DNA from: Brettanomyces bruxellensis
Lineage: Eukaryota; Ascomycota; Pichiomycetes; Pichiales; Pichiaceae
Assembly: GCF_011074885.1 (NCBI RefSeq)
Contig: NC_054688.1
Location: forward strand, 1,550,001 to 1,614,000
Reading direction: 5' to 3'
DNA: 64,000 bases
Shown in pieces: positions 9,959 through 19,608 of this stretch (position 1 is the stretch's first letter; each line of letters begins with the position of its first letter). The position numbers were made by a program, and so were the translations under genes. Below the pieces are notes generated by a model, which did no database searches, had not been told where the DNA came from, and was given only the letters and a program-made list of their open reading frames with translations.

Positions 9959-10969
9959 TCAATGTAGAATTCCCATCCGAGCCAAATCTTCCTCCATCTC
10001 TGGACCATTGCACCCCGTAATGTTGTTCAAAGAGCTTGGAAATGAGCCCTTGAACTTCACTATACCTTTGAGCTGGCTTATTTCCCTATATAGAGCATTC
10101 CGTTGCAGAACAAGGCCATTTAAAACCTCCGGGCTGTTCACATTCGCCGCCGTCACGTGTTTGTTGTATTGGTAGTACTCGGGACTCTGAATACTGGCTG
10201 TGTCCAAAGCTCTCCTCTCCTTATTAATCTCGTACCACTTGGATGTTATTTCTCTTATTCTCCTGTACTTAAGATCCTCGCAGTTCTTGATGAACTGTTG
10301 ATGTATCTGCACTCTGTAAGATTTTGTCTGGTTATCGAGACACTTTAGGCGGTCTTTTTGAAGCTCTATGGATTTTTCTATTTGACCTTTGAAATTCTCG
10401 TCAATCAACTTCATGAAGTACAAAAAATCGGGGTGCCGATTCCACTCGCACAGTTTGAGCTCAAACTCTAGTTTCTTCAATTGTGTTTCGTACAGCTTGT
10501 CCTTCAACTTCGCAAACTCGATCTCGATATTTTTTAATTCATTCATTGCTGCTATTCGATCTTTTTCCTGGTTCTCCATTTCCATTTCTTTCTTCTTCTC
10601 TTCATCCATATGCATCATCTCACCTTCCACTTCTGGCTCTGCCTCATCTTCATCTGCGTCTTCCATCTCCTCATCTGAATCTTCTTCTATTTCATGTGAC
10701 TCTTTGCTTTTTCCTTCTTTCTTTGCCTCAGTGCTGTTTTCCTGTTTTTCTTCCCTCTTCCCGTCATCATTTATAGGCTCTTTAGGCTTTTCCTGTTCTT
10801 CGTTCTCTCCTCCTCTCGATAATTCTTCTAAATTACTCTCCTTATTGTCCATATCATCCAATTTTTCGGTCTCCACATCTGAAGACGGTATTATATTATC
10901 ATATCCATTCTGCTTATTCATTTGCTCTATTTTGTCTGTACTGAGTCCATCACTTTTATTAGTGCCCAT
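9959..10969 (-). CDS. DEP1: Dep1/Sds3-family subunit of the Rpd3L histone deacetylase complex
   Basis: The 336-residue protein has an acidic, low-complexity N-terminal half (~30-140, rich in Glu/Asp/Lys), followed by the Sds3-like domain: a helix with IEIEFAKLKDKLYETQLKKL, a stretch with NRHPDF, then IHQQFIKNCEDLKYRR and SKWYEINKERRALD. These blocks, especially the Trp-Tyr-Asp/Glu-Ile-Asn-Lys-Glu-Arg-Arg segment, fit Dep1 better than Sds3 as I recall the two. Dep1 is needed for assembly of Rpd3L and for transcriptional repression, including of phospholipid genes. The frame can be extended upstream to 10990 only from a GTG; the first ATG is at 10969, preceded by an A-run. Confidence 0.8.
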   Translation of the reverse strand: MGTNKSDGLSTDKIEQMNKQNGYDNIIPSSDVETEKLDDMDNKESNLEELSRGGENEEQEKPKEPINDDGKREEKQENSTEAKKEGKSKESHEIEEDSDEEMEDADEDEAEPEVEGEMMHMDEEKKKEMEMENQEKDRIAAMNELKNIEIEFAKLKDKLYETQLKKLEFELKLCEWNRHPDFLYFMKLIDENFKGQIEKSIELQKDRLKCLDNQTKSYRVQIHQQFIKNCEDLKYRRIREITSKWYEINKERRALDTASIQSPEYYQYNKHVTAANVNSPEVLNGLVLQRNALYREISQLKGIVKFKGSFPSSLNNITGCNGPEMEEDLARMGILH

Positions 10970-11422
10970 TTTTTTTGCTTGTCTGTGCACTTTGCTGCAA
11001 CTTTGTAGACATCACCCATGTATAATTGCAAAAAGTGTATGCTATCAGTTCAACCAGGATATTTTTCTCCTGACTTTATCGATAATAGAAGTGCGAGATT
11101 TTTTTTTTGTTGTTGTTGTTTCTGCTATCTCGGGCTTGTCTCCATTGTTCATCAATTACCCAAACTTTTATACTTTACGGTGCACGGATGTTATAATGAT
11201 TATGGCTGTGTAAGCTTAATGTTCAGCCACGATGGTGCAAGAAGCCGTTTACAGTCACATTTAGTCCTTTGAAGTGTCTGGGGCCGAATTTTGAATTTCT
11301 AAAGTTTTAAATTGTACAATTTGATGTGCAAAGATGCACTATGCTCGGTTGAGCCACATTATTTGGTTGAAGTACATTTCTCTGTTGGAGTAATTGGTGG
11401 GTGGATAAGCAAAATAGAAAGC
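10970..11422. other. Intergenic, DEP1 promoter side
   Basis: AT-rich, with T-runs near 11100. No gene or RNA recognised. Overlapping short frames on the plus strand are low-complexity translations. Confidence 0.45.
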
Positions 11423-11423
11423 A

Positions 11424-11602
11424 TAGGAAGAATAGGAAGAATAGGGAGAATAGGAAGAATAGGAAGAATAGGAAGAATAGGAAGAATAGGGAGAATAGGA
11501 AGAATAGGAAGAATAGGAAGAATAGGAAGAATAGGAAGAATAGGAAGAATAGGAAGAATAAAAAGAATAGGAAGAATAAAAAGAATAGGAAGAATAGAAT
11601 AA
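11424..11602. repeat. 9-bp minisatellite (AGGAAGAAT), about 19 copies
   Basis: A tandem array of the unit AGGAAGAAT with a few variants (GGGAGAATA twice, AAAAGAATA twice toward the right end). Because the unit is three codons long, frames without a stop in the unit read through the array and give artefactual repeat proteins (Gly-Arg-Ile or Arg-Lys-Asn on plus, Ile-Leu-Pro or Tyr-Ser-Ser on minus). I treat those as non-coding. Strand asymmetry is strong: all purines except T on the plus strand. Confidence 0.95.
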
Positions 11603-11912
11603 ATAAAGAAGAGGGAAAATGTACTCTGAATAGATGAAAACAAGGATCTTGAATATTTGCATTGCACGCATTGCATGTTTATACTAAAAATATGGAGAGC
11701 AGCTATGCACCACAGAGACATTTCGGCAATCGACAATCTGGAAAGTGTCCGAGAATATTTGAGGAGTATGTAGTAATTTATTTTATCTAGTATGAAATAT
11801 TTCTGATTTTCTCCAGCCTGCACATTCTCCTGCCGGGATTTTTTTGGATGCCGATTTGTGCTGGTTTGTGCGTCTGCATGTGGCCGGCAGGGTCCAGTTC
11901 GAGGCTTGGCCG

Positions 11913-12105
11913 TGTTAAAGTTAGTGTTACCAGATTTATATAGTATTTCGATGTCTATTGTAGTATGTAAAGAGTATGTATAATGATATACAAAAGGGAA
12001 TATCTTCACTTTATATAGATGTGGTTCTCGTATTAATCAGATGATATAACAATATCATCTTTCCTTACTTGAACTCTATTGTTGGAGAGCTTCATTGTTT
12101 TGACC
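11913..12105 (+). mobile_element. Solo LTR-like repeat, family D copy 1
   Basis: About 193 bp that is repeated with roughly 90% identity at 24920-25115. It begins TGTTAAAGTTAG and ends TTTTGACC; the other copy ends in the canonical CA. No internal retrotransposon sequence or clear target duplication flanks this copy. The next ~50 bases include T-runs. Family D is likely a solo LTR of a Ty-like element, judged by length, TG...CA ends in copy 2, and dispersion. Confidence 0.6.
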
Positions 12106-12130
12106 GTTCTTTTTTTTTAAGCTTTTTTTT

Positions 12131-12361
12131 TTATTCTTTGACTTTTTCATATCCGGGGTCCTCACACAATTTTTTTCGCGATCTCTTCAAAGCAGATGCG
12201 TAAATGGGCAAGCTTCCCCAGTATCTATCACTCAATCCTAGCAGTAAACGTCTTGAAAAACTCCCCCCGGGCGTTTTTGAGTGCCGCATTTCGCCAAGTT
12301 TCACTCGAACAACATCGTATAGATCAGATCTGACCACCCTGGAATTCAAGTGTGGGGCCAT
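12131..12361 (-). CDS. Possible small protein divergent from NHA1 (uncertain)
   Basis: A 76-codon minus-strand frame starts at ATG 12361 (a further ATG lies two codons upstream at 12367), only ~40 bp from the NHA1 start. The translation is basic and of normal composition (MAPHLNSRVVRSDLYDVVRV at the start, ending with a Lys/Glu-rich tail) and is not a low-complexity artefact. I recognise no family. It could equally be chance in the NHA1 leader. Confidence 0.25.
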   Translation of the reverse strand: MAPHLNSRVVRSDLYDVVRVKLGEMRHSKTPGGSFSRRLLLGLSDRYWGSLPIYASALKRSRKKLCEDPGYEKVKE

Positions 12362-12402
12362 CGTCAAATTGTCATAGTTGCAATTTCCTCTCCCACTCTG
12401 GC

Positions 12403-14640
12403 ATGGCCGTTTGGAGCCAACTTAATCCTAGCAAGCCTCATGTTGCCTACTGCGTGCTCTCAGTTTTTGCGGCATTCTACTCAGTGTGCTCGTCCATAGT
12501 TAAGGAGAACCTCTACTTGGGCGAGGCGGTGCTGGCCGCCGTTTATGGTCTTATAATGGGTCCGCACTGCTTGAAGTGGTTCGACCCGCTTTCCTGGCTG
12601 AACAACAACAAAATTCTCACTTTGGAGATCAGCCGGATCCTCCTCTGCCTCGATATCTTCACGGTCGGGGTCGAGCTCCCGCAAAAATACATGTATCACC
12701 ACTTCTGGTCGGTGATCTCGCTCATGGTGCCAATCATGATCATGGGGTGGTTGGTGATCGGACTTTTCATCTGGGCCATCTTCCCACACATGAAATTCAC
12801 CTACGGGTTGCTCATCAGCGCCACCATCACAGCCACAGACCCCGTGTTGGCCCAGGCGGTCGTCGGCCAGGGAAAATTTGGCAGAAAGATCCCGGCCCAC
12901 CTCCGTAATCTTCTCTGTGCAGAATCCGCCTGCAACGACGGCATGGCAGTCCCCTTCGTCTACCTCGCACTCAACCTCGTTCTCCATGCCGGAAACAGTG
13001 CCGAGATCGCCAAGGACTTCATCTGCAAGGCCGTGCTGTACGAATGTGTCTTTGGAGTGATTGTCGGCACGGCGATCGGCTACTTGGGCCGCAAAGCAGC
13101 CCAATTCTCGCACAAGCACGGCTTTATCGACCGCGAGTGCTTGTTGGTCTTCTACTTCATCCTCGCAGTCATGTGTGCGGGCTTCTGCTCAACTCTAGGG
13201 GCCGACGACTTGCTCGCGTCATTCGCCGCAGGATGTGCATTCGCCTGGGATGGATGGGTCGCCGTGAACACGGCCGACTCCGACGCGTCGACCGTCCTCG
13301 ACCTGATCCTCAACATCTCCTACTTTGTGTACTTGGGCGCCATCATCCCCTGGCAGCAGTTCAACGACCGTGCCTTGGGGCTCGACATCTGGCGGCTGAT
13401 CCTATTGGCCATCGCCGTGATCTTTCTCCGCCGAATCCCCGAGGCACTTGTCATTCTTCCCTTCTGCCCGGACATCAAAAGCTGGCAGGAGGCCGTTTTC
13501 GTCGGCCATTTCGGGCCGATCGGCGTCGGTGCCGTCTTTGCCTCCATTTTGGCCATCTCCGAGCTCCAGGCAAGCTCCATGAACATTCCCTCGGGCCACG
13601 GACCCGTCTCCGGCTGGCCCGATGAGAACACTGCCCTGGGTTCTGAGCTCTACTACATAATCCGTGTCATATGGCCAATCGTCTGCTTCCTCATCGTCAC
13701 AAGCATCATTGTCCACGGTTCGAGCCCCGCAGTCATGGCTTTTGCGAAACACGTCCGTGCCGTCTCCTTCACAAAGCTCGATCACGCCCACGAGCAGTCC
13801 CGCCAGAGCCAGCTCGCCGCCTCCTTCAACGGCGACGCGTCGATCGACCGCACCCGCCAGCTCCTTGCCCGCTACTGCATCTCCGACGAGGACCTGCATC
13901 CTGTCCTGGACTCCGACGGAACGCTCAGAACCCCATACAGGGGCTATGAGGACGGCAAAAATTTCATCATCGAGGACCAATTTGGCGAAATTATGTCCAC
14001 TTTGCCCGCCAGGCACCCCGCCCCACCTAATTCCGACCTTGCCGCAATCAGCCTGAACTCTCTCGATGCTGTTTCCAGCATCCACCGCGTGAAAACTTGG
14101 ACCTCCAGTATTTTCGAAATGGTTGCATCCAAGGTCACCCGCCGTCACCCGCCGGACTCCGGGCTCCAATTGCATCCCTATTATGCTTCTGCCGTCCCCA
14201 ATACGACCGACACGATTCTTGATTCGTCGCACTTGAAAAATTCTCCGGCCACCGTCTCCTCGAGAGTCCGACGCGACGACTCCTCGGACGATGACGACGC
14301 GACAATCGACTCGTCTGCCTGCTCGCAGTCCCATACCGACGCGTCGGGCCTCCAGGTGCACCCGCTCGTTTCGCAGTCTGTTTCTGTGCCTTCCGTTAGA
14401 ATTTCCTCTTTAGGCAACTCCCTAGAGCTCTCGAAACTCTCAGATGGCTCTTTTTCCGTTATCGGGTCCAACGGCGTTTACTTGGGCACTATCAAGCCCA
14501 ATCATAACGCAGGATCCGTCTATGCACAGGCTGTCGAACTTTCCAGAATCCAGGACCAGGTCGATGCTCTCAAAGGGCAACTCAGTGATCTTTCCAGCAA
14601 TGTGCTGTCGGCATTTTCCAGAAAGGACAAGACCAACTGA
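12403..14640 (+). CDS. NHA1: Plasma-membrane Na+,K+/H+ antiporter
   Basis: Exports Na+ and K+ in exchange for protons across the plasma membrane. The 745-residue protein opens MAVWSQLNPSKPHVAYCVLS, aligning with Nha1 MAIWEQL...KAHVAY, which fixes the start at 12403 rather than an upstream in-frame ATG-less extension. About 12 membrane segments lie in residues ~15-440, with the conserved ATDPVLAQAVV loop, CNDGMAVPF, the ADDLLASFAAG segment carrying the paired aspartates of the transport site, and VGHFGPIGVGA. After SIIVHGSS the cytosolic tail is only ~300 residues, much shorter than the ~550 of S. cerevisiae Nha1. It has a dense acidic/Ser patch (DDSSDDDDATIDSS) like the regulatory tail blocks of the family. 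The coding region is distinctly C/G-rich at third positions compared with neighbours. Confidence 0.95.
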   Translation: MAVWSQLNPSKPHVAYCVLSVFAAFYSVCSSIVKENLYLGEAVLAAVYGLIMGPHCLKWFDPLSWLNNNKILTLEISRILLCLDIFTVGVELPQKYMYHHFWSVISLMVPIMIMGWLVIGLFIWAIFPHMKFTYGLLISATITATDPVLAQAVVGQGKFGRKIPAHLRNLLCAESACNDGMAVPFVYLALNLVLHAGNSAEIAKDFICKAVLYECVFGVIVGTAIGYLGRKAAQFSHKHGFIDRECLLVFYFILAVMCAGFCSTLGADDLLASFAAGCAFAWDGWVAVNTADSDASTVLDLILNISYFVYLGAIIPWQQFNDRALGLDIWRLILLAIAVIFLRRIPEALVILPFCPDIKSWQEAVFVGHFGPIGVGAVFASILAISELQASSMNIPSGHGPVSGWPDENTALGSELYYIIRVIWPIVCFLIVTSIIVHGSSPAVMAFAKHVRAVSFTKLDHAHEQSRQSQLAASFNGDASIDRTRQLLARYCISDEDLHPVLDSDGTLRTPYRGYEDGKNFIIEDQFGEIMSTLPARHPAPPNSDLAAISLNSLDAVSSIHRVKTWTSSIFEMVASKVTRRHPPDSGLQLHPYYASAVPNTTDTILDSSHLKNSPATVSSRVRRDDSSDDDDATIDSSACSQSHTDASGLQVHPLVSQSVSVPSVRISSLGNSLELSKLSDGSFSVIGSNGVYLGTIKPNHNAGSVYAQAVELSRIQDQVDALKGQLSDLSSNVLSAFSRKDKTN

Positions 14641-14956
14641 GTGTGCTTCAAGTGTTTATTTTGTATTTGTTTTTTGTTTCCAAGTGTTGATGTAATATCA
14701 AATGTATTGAATACACACTTTATGCTACCTGCTAAACCACGCTAAGTCTGTATTTTCACCTCTTTTCACTACTTATTTTCCATTTTCTGGCCCTTACCAC
14801 CTATTTTCTATTTCCTGCCTCCTAGTACCTATTTTCTATTCCCTAACTCCTACTACCTTCTTCTTTCTTAGTACCTACTAACTCCTATCGCTGGAATGCA
14901 TCTATTAACTCTACTCATTGCATACTATCTACTCAAATATGCCCACAATCCCTCAT
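14641..14956. other. Convergent 3' region of NHA1 and NOP12
   Basis: Contains irregular repeats of CTACCTATTTTCTATT-like units at ~14750-14885 on the plus strand. No gene seen. Confidence 0.5.
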
Positions 14957-16423
14957 TTATGCTCTCTTCCGTCTTTTCGACCACCTCAACTTCTTCCCAT
15001 CCTTACCCCTCTTTTTCCCTCCCCTCCCTTTAGTCAATCCTCTAATTGGTACACCCTCCTGAGCACGCTCACCTTCAACAACCGGCATTCCAACCTCGCT
15101 TCTGTCTCTTTTTCCTAACACATTGTGTGCCCTGCCTATCACGCTTCTCTGTTTTTGTGTAAGATTACTGTCAAAGTGGTCACGTGCTCTCTTCTTGCGC
15201 TTTTCTCCCTGCTTCATGGTCTTTTTGATCGATTTGCAGCGTGCAATTCTCAATTTCCGTGGCTTTTCACCGCCCGTCAGCTTTTGGCCATTTAGCAAAA
15301 GAGCCTTTTCAACATAATTCACATCCTTAAACTGAACGATTGCAAAGCCCTTTCCAAAGTTTGTTTTCGTGTCTCTCACAATTCTAACATTGGTCACAAC
15401 ACTATCTGAGACTGAGTCTTCCTCCTTGTCCTCTGACTCCTCCAGTTTCTCGCTGAAAAACTTCCATAGCGATTCCTCATTTTCCTCAAAGCCAAGATTT
15501 CCAACAAACACACAGAGCTTGTTCTCCTGCTTGCGGGGATGTGTAAGATGATCAATTCTAAGATGGTGATCCATGAAAATGACGCCGTTCAACTCGATGG
15601 CCTTCAAAGAGTCCTCCTCGTTTTTGAACACAATGTAACTGTTCACAACTGCATTCTCGTCCACTTTTTTCGTAATGTATGCTGCTTTTCTAGAAGCTCC
15701 TGTCTCCGTGTGCAAAGATCTGAATCTGAGCGATTGGATTGGCTGTCTCTCTATGTTTGGGTCCCCCTTCACATAGTCTGTAAACACCCGCTTGAATTTC
15801 TTGATGCTTTGTTTGTTCTTCATTGCAGCACTTGGAACATTACCAACAAATATTGTTCTTTCTGCCTTTTTCATCTCCTCCGTTTTCATAATGATGTTTT
15901 TCGCCTCTGGAGCTGGTTTTGTCTCTTGTCCATTTTCCTTTTCCTGTTCCGTCCTTGATGCTTCATCTTTTGCTCCTTTAACTTCTTCTTTGTCTTTCAC
16001 CTCTTCCTTGTCTTCCTCCTCTTCCTCTTCTTTCTCCTCTTCTTCCTCATCTTCTTCCTTACTCTCGTTCTTCTCTAACTTTGCAAAATACCTCGCTTCC
16101 AAATCAGGATCCTCCTCATCTTCCTTTTTCTCCTCATTCTCCTGCTTCATCTTTGCTTTCTCTTTACGACTCTTCTTCCTCTCCCTCTTTTCTGCCTCTT
16201 GTAGCTCTCTCAACTTTTGTTCCTCCAGATGCTCCTTCTCCTCTTCTTTCTGCTCCTCCAGCTTTCTATCAACGTGTATCACATGCCTTTTATTCTCTTT
16301 CTTCTGAATATCCTGCTTATTGAGCTTGGAAGACTTTCCAAACAATCCTCCCAGTGACTTTCCATTCTCTGCTTTCTTTCCCTTGCTTCCTCCCCAAAAC
16401 AAACTCGAGATTATTCCTGACAT
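14957..16423 (-). CDS. NOP12: Nucleolar RNA-binding protein Nop12 (pre-25S rRNA processing)
   Basis: Acts in the nucleolus in early 60S ribosome assembly. The 488-residue protein has a Lys/Glu-rich, coiled-coil N-terminal third, then RRM1 (starts RTIFVGNVPSAAMKNKQS; inserted segment typical of Nop12) and RRM2 (KLCVFVGNLGFEENEESLWK ... GKGFAIVQF, RNP-1-like), and a basic C-terminus with GRGGKKRGKDGKK. The frame extends upstream to a TTG at 16438, so I start at the ATG at 16423 (MSGIISSLFWGG), which resembles the short hydrophobic start of S. cerevisiae Nop12. Length compares with 459 in S. cerevisiae. RPS15 lies 5 kb away; the two are adjacent in S. cerevisiae as I remember it. Confidence 0.88.
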   Translation of the reverse strand: MSGIISSLFWGGSKGKKAENGKSLGGLFGKSSKLNKQDIQKKENKRHVIHVDRKLEEQKEEEKEHLEEQKLRELQEAEKRERKKSRKEKAKMKQENEEKKEDEEDPDLEARYFAKLEKNESKEEDEEEEEKEEEEEEDKEEVKDKEEVKGAKDEASRTEQEKENGQETKPAPEAKNIIMKTEEMKKAERTIFVGNVPSAAMKNKQSIKKFKRVFTDYVKGDPNIERQPIQSLRFRSLHTETGASRKAAYITKKVDENAVVNSYIVFKNEEDSLKAIELNGVIFMDHHLRIDHLTHPRKQENKLCVFVGNLGFEENEESLWKFFSEKLEESEDKEEDSVSDSVVTNVRIVRDTKTNFGKGFAIVQFKDVNYVEKALLLNGQKLTGGEKPRKLRIARCKSIKKTMKQGEKRKKRARDHFDSNLTQKQRSVIGRAHNVLGKRDRSEVGMPVVEGERAQEGVPIRGLTKGRGGKKRGKDGKKLRWSKRRKRA

Positions 16424-16549
16424 CACTGTTGTATTCAAATATACGTGCTTCTTATTTATCTCAATACTTATGTTATATATACAGGTTATAGTCCTATGCC
16501 GGAGCTGAAAGCTAGGATAGAAAAAACAATTTCTGAAAAAAGAAATACC

Positions 16550-16563
16550 TGAAAAAATTTTCC
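16550..16563. promoter_or_regulatory. RRPE-like element upstream of NOP12
   Basis: TGAAAAAATTTTCC, 127 bp upstream of the NOP12 start. It matches the rRNA-processing element (TGAAAAATTTT) of ribosome-biogenesis promoters, bound by Stb3 in S. cerevisiae. The whole gap 16424-16742 otherwise shows only a short ATCT microsatellite near 16587. Confidence 0.45.
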
Positions 16564-16742
16564 CCGTCTTTTTTCCCTCGAGTATCTCTATCTATCTATC
16601 TCTCCATACCAACAAAAAAAAAAGAATATAGATCACGCCCTAAACATTTAAATATCTAATCTTCATAAATCCCAGTAATAGATGAAAAGAAAAGCGGAGC
16701 GTTCATACATGGTTAGGCAATGGAATTTTTCTTTAGTTCTTC

Positions 16743-18596
16743 TTAAGCATCCTTCACTTCTTCTTTAGTATCATCCTTCACTTCTTCTTTAGTATCATTC
16801 TTCACTTCTTCTTTAGTATCATCCTTCACTTCTTCTTTAGTACCATCCTTAGCATCTATTTCTTCTCCTTTAGTGTCATCCTTAGCATCTGTTTCTTCTC
16901 CTTTAGTGTCATCCTTAGCATCTATTTCTTCTCCTTTGGATTCCTCCCCACTATTGCTTGCCTTGGCCAATTCAGGATAAATAAAAGTCCTGACCAACTT
17001 CTGAAAAGGTTCTTTGTTGTTCTCTAATCTAAACGAAATGCCGTCCTCTGTCCATTTTAACGTATAATTGATCTCCCTTGCAAATGTCTTGTCAATCTCC
17101 ATCTGATTATCGTTGTTGGCAGCATATCTTGAAACTGCATACCAAAATTTAGGACTGGTGTACTCGTTGATGATCGCACGAACAGAGTTGTTCTTGTGAG
17201 ATCTTTGCAATAAATACCTGAAAAATAGCACTAGGAACTCCTTCTCACTCTTGGTTCGAGAATCGTAGTTGCAGTTTTTCACATAGCTCAATAGCATCTT
17301 CTTGTAAAGCTCCTTTCTAATTCCCTGGCTCAAATCAAGGTTCAACCAACTGGAAAGCTGGATGATGGCTATCGCATTGTGAATCTCGTTTTCGTAGCAA
17401 AACCTGTTGACGAGAGTCTTGAGCTGTGATATGTCAAACGATCTGTCCCTGACACATTCCTTGAATAGCCTTTCTGCCTGGTCCATCTCACCATAAAATG
17501 TGTAGGTCTGCATGTATTGATCATGGTTAAGTTCCCCAAACACATCTTTGTTCTCATCGATGAAGTCCAAAAAGTCGTCACATGTCTCGTATAGGTACTT
17601 GTTGTTGCCCATAATCTTGTAGAACATCTTTTGCAGTGGGAACTTGTTCTCCAACATCACATCCAACAACTTGCGGCCTGGTGCATAGCCAACAAGTTGA
17701 TAAATGCACTGCCAGGTGGAAAATTTCACCGGAATATGCTTCGAGATAAACGACAAAGTCGCATCAAGCGTCATCTCCACAGTTGAGAGCCTCTTGACGC
17801 GGCGGTTCGTGCTCAACGTGAAGAAAAAGTAGTTGTAGGGCAAGATGTCTTTTGCCAAAACCGTGTTTTTCCCAACTGTGTTGATGAAATGCCTGATACT
17901 GACAAAGTCTCCCTCACGGCGCAAGTGCAAAAGGTAAGTATTCAATGTCTCCCTCGATATTTGCTTTGCTATGTCATCTCTGGCCAAATACGACTCGACC
18001 CTCTTCACAATTTCATGACTTGCGTTTCCATGTGCAGTACCGCGGCAAATCATGTTAATGTATGCCTCTATCCTCGAGATGGCCTCCTCATTAACATCTC
18101 CAACTTCCGGAGAAATTGGAATTTCAAACATCTCCCTTCCAAGTGTCGATGGTGGAGCTCTTGACTTGAAAAAAAAGTCATCCACAAAGTCTGGTTGGTT
18201 TGAAAAATCGTTCTCTGGGCTGTTCGCATAATCAATAAACGTGTTCACGATCTTCTCCATAATACGCATCGTTTCAGCATTCTCCATCTCTGGACTCTGT
18301 ATATCAGTTCCCTGATATCTACCGAATGATTCTCTGACCTTTGTTTTCCTGCTCTTTGGAATAAACGGCATGTCCAAATCCGAGTTTTTGTTTATCTCCT
18401 TGAGCTTGTGAAGCACAGTGCTCATCTTTTCAACTGTGTCACTCTCATCTGCAACCTGAAGTGTGCCTTTGAATGGACCCTGGACATATCCAACTTGGGA
18501 AATGTGCCGTCTTCCCATTCCAGGTTTGGCAAGTCTCTTCGCATAGATGCTGGTTATACGTCCGCATCTGGACAGCTTTGTGAGTGCGTTAAACAT
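16743..18596 (-). CDS. Mitochondrial PPR-like RNA/translation factor (unassigned)
   Basis: The 617-residue protein starts at ATG 18596. Its N-terminus (MFNALTKLSRCGRITSIYAKRLAKPG) is basic and lacks acidic residues, a good mitochondrial presequence. Residues ~150-530 are predicted mostly helical with irregular repeats of about 35 residues (e.g. the stretch around KFSTWQCIYQLVGYAPGRKL and GEMDQAERLFKECVRDRSFD), which resembles the diverged pentatricopeptide-repeat proteins that control single mitochondrial mRNAs in yeast (Aep/Atp22/Pet types). These evolve fast, so I do not name an ortholog. The C-terminal ~65 residues are an acidic tandem repeat, described separately. Confidence 0.65.
   Translation of the reverse strand: MFNALTKLSRCGRITSIYAKRLAKPGMGRRHISQVGYVQGPFKGTLQVADESDTVEKMSTVLHKLKEINKNSDLDMPFIPKSRKTKVRESFGRYQGTDIQSPEMENAETMRIMEKIVNTFIDYANSPENDFSNQPDFVDDFFFKSRAPPSTLGREMFEIPISPEVGDVNEEAISRIEAYINMICRGTAHGNASHEIVKRVESYLARDDIAKQISRETLNTYLLHLRREGDFVSIRHFINTVGKNTVLAKDILPYNYFFFTLSTNRRVKRLSTVEMTLDATLSFISKHIPVKFSTWQCIYQLVGYAPGRKLLDVMLENKFPLQKMFYKIMGNNKYLYETCDDFLDFIDENKDVFGELNHDQYMQTYTFYGEMDQAERLFKECVRDRSFDISQLKTLVNRFCYENEIHNAIAIIQLSSWLNLDLSQGIRKELYKKMLLSYVKNCNYDSRTKSEKEFLVLFFRYLLQRSHKNNSVRAIINEYTSPKFWYAVSRYAANNDNQMEIDKTFAREINYTLKWTEDGISFRLENNKEPFQKLVRTFIYPELAKASNSGEESKGEEIDAKDDTKGEETDAKDDTKGEEIDAKDGTKEEVKDDTKEEVKNDTKEEVKDDTKEEVKDA
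16746..16944 (-). repeat. In-frame tandem repeats in the C-terminus of the PPR-like protein
   Basis: Two repeat types adjoin within the coding frame: three 33-bp units translating as GEEIDAKDDTK (with GEET and DGTK variants) and then about four 24-bp units translating as EEVKDDTK. Unit lengths are multiples of three, so copy-number changes keep the frame. The tail is highly charged and probably disordered. Confidence 0.9.
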
Positions 18597-19608
18597 TTTC
18601 TCCTACTCTAATTTTGATAGTTCAATGCAGACAAATGGTTATTTGCTCGGAAAATAATGAAATAGTGAAAAGCATACTTTATCTACGTGGGTGGGTTGGA
18701 AGATCTTTTTTCTTTCAGTTTTATTCTCGTTTTTCCCTCCGCAATTCTTCTCCCGCTTTTTCACTTTCCAGAAATAATTCTGGCCTGTTATGTATTCTCG
18801 TCGATCGACCCTGTGAGTCGCGAGGCGTGGATGTCAGGCTGTGGCTTAAGCTGTTGACGTTACTTCCAAATGCATGGTTTCAGACATCTATTTCAAAATG
18901 TTACAAGCACAAAAAGCATGTTAAAAGAAAATACAAGGTTAAAAGAGATGTCTTGTTAAAAGAAATGTCATATTAAAAGTAATGCCATGTTATAAGTAAT
19001 GCCATGTTAAAAGAAAACACCACATTAAAAGAAAGTTGCCATATTCAAAATTATCATTGGTTAAAATATCGTCATCATAGCCTTACCTAAACGAACTCCA
19101 TCTGCACCCACGATATTCATATAACGAATGTTACTGGTAAAGTAGTACAAGCTTTAATTAAATTTATGCCGTCTAATAATAATTTTTATTCCTTCCCTAC
19201 CAGCTCTACTCCACTTGCTACCGCGGCAGCTTTTTTCCTCCACCCCGCCTTATCGGACCCAGCCGCCTTCCTAATCGGTACATGCCTAGGGCCGGCAACC
19301 CGTCCACTTTCCGCCAATGCGTTTCTTCCCCACTAACACGATAGTAAAAAAAAATACTTCCGATCTTTTTCCCTCATAATCCAGCATGGTGGTGGTGGCT
19401 TTATTTTTTTCCGTCATTTTCCCCCTTTTTTCTTATCGGTTATAAATCTAATTATCGTCTTTTCTGTATTTATCTGCACCCGCTTTTCCTAATCTCCATA
19501 CACTTCCTTTCTCCTCCACACTTACCTTATCTTTTGAATAAATTTGCTTTCTTTACATCACACAAATACATTAACTCTATTCATTATTTACCTTATCGCA
19601 CATCAATT
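18597..19608. other. Intergenic: divergent promoters with imperfect tandem repeat
   Basis: About 1 kb between the PPR-like gene and LAP3. At ~18915-19034 a degenerate tandem repeat with a period near 18 bases recurs (units like CATGTTAAAAGAAAAT), seven or so copies. The part nearest LAP3 is C/T-rich on the plus strand (~19360-19540), common upstream of well-expressed yeast genes. No gene found. Confidence 0.55.

Noticed and set aside
11312..11671. Long open frames on both strands made of Gly-Arg-Ile, Arg-Lys-Asn, Tyr-Ser-Ser or Ile-Leu-Pro repeats
   Set aside because: All are read-through of the 9-bp minisatellite, whose length is a multiple of three; no flanking domain supports a gene.
12481..13119. 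212-codon and 319-codon minus-strand frames antisense to NHA1
   Set aside because: GC-rich third positions of NHA1 remove stop codons from other frames; the sense frame has clear antiporter motifs.
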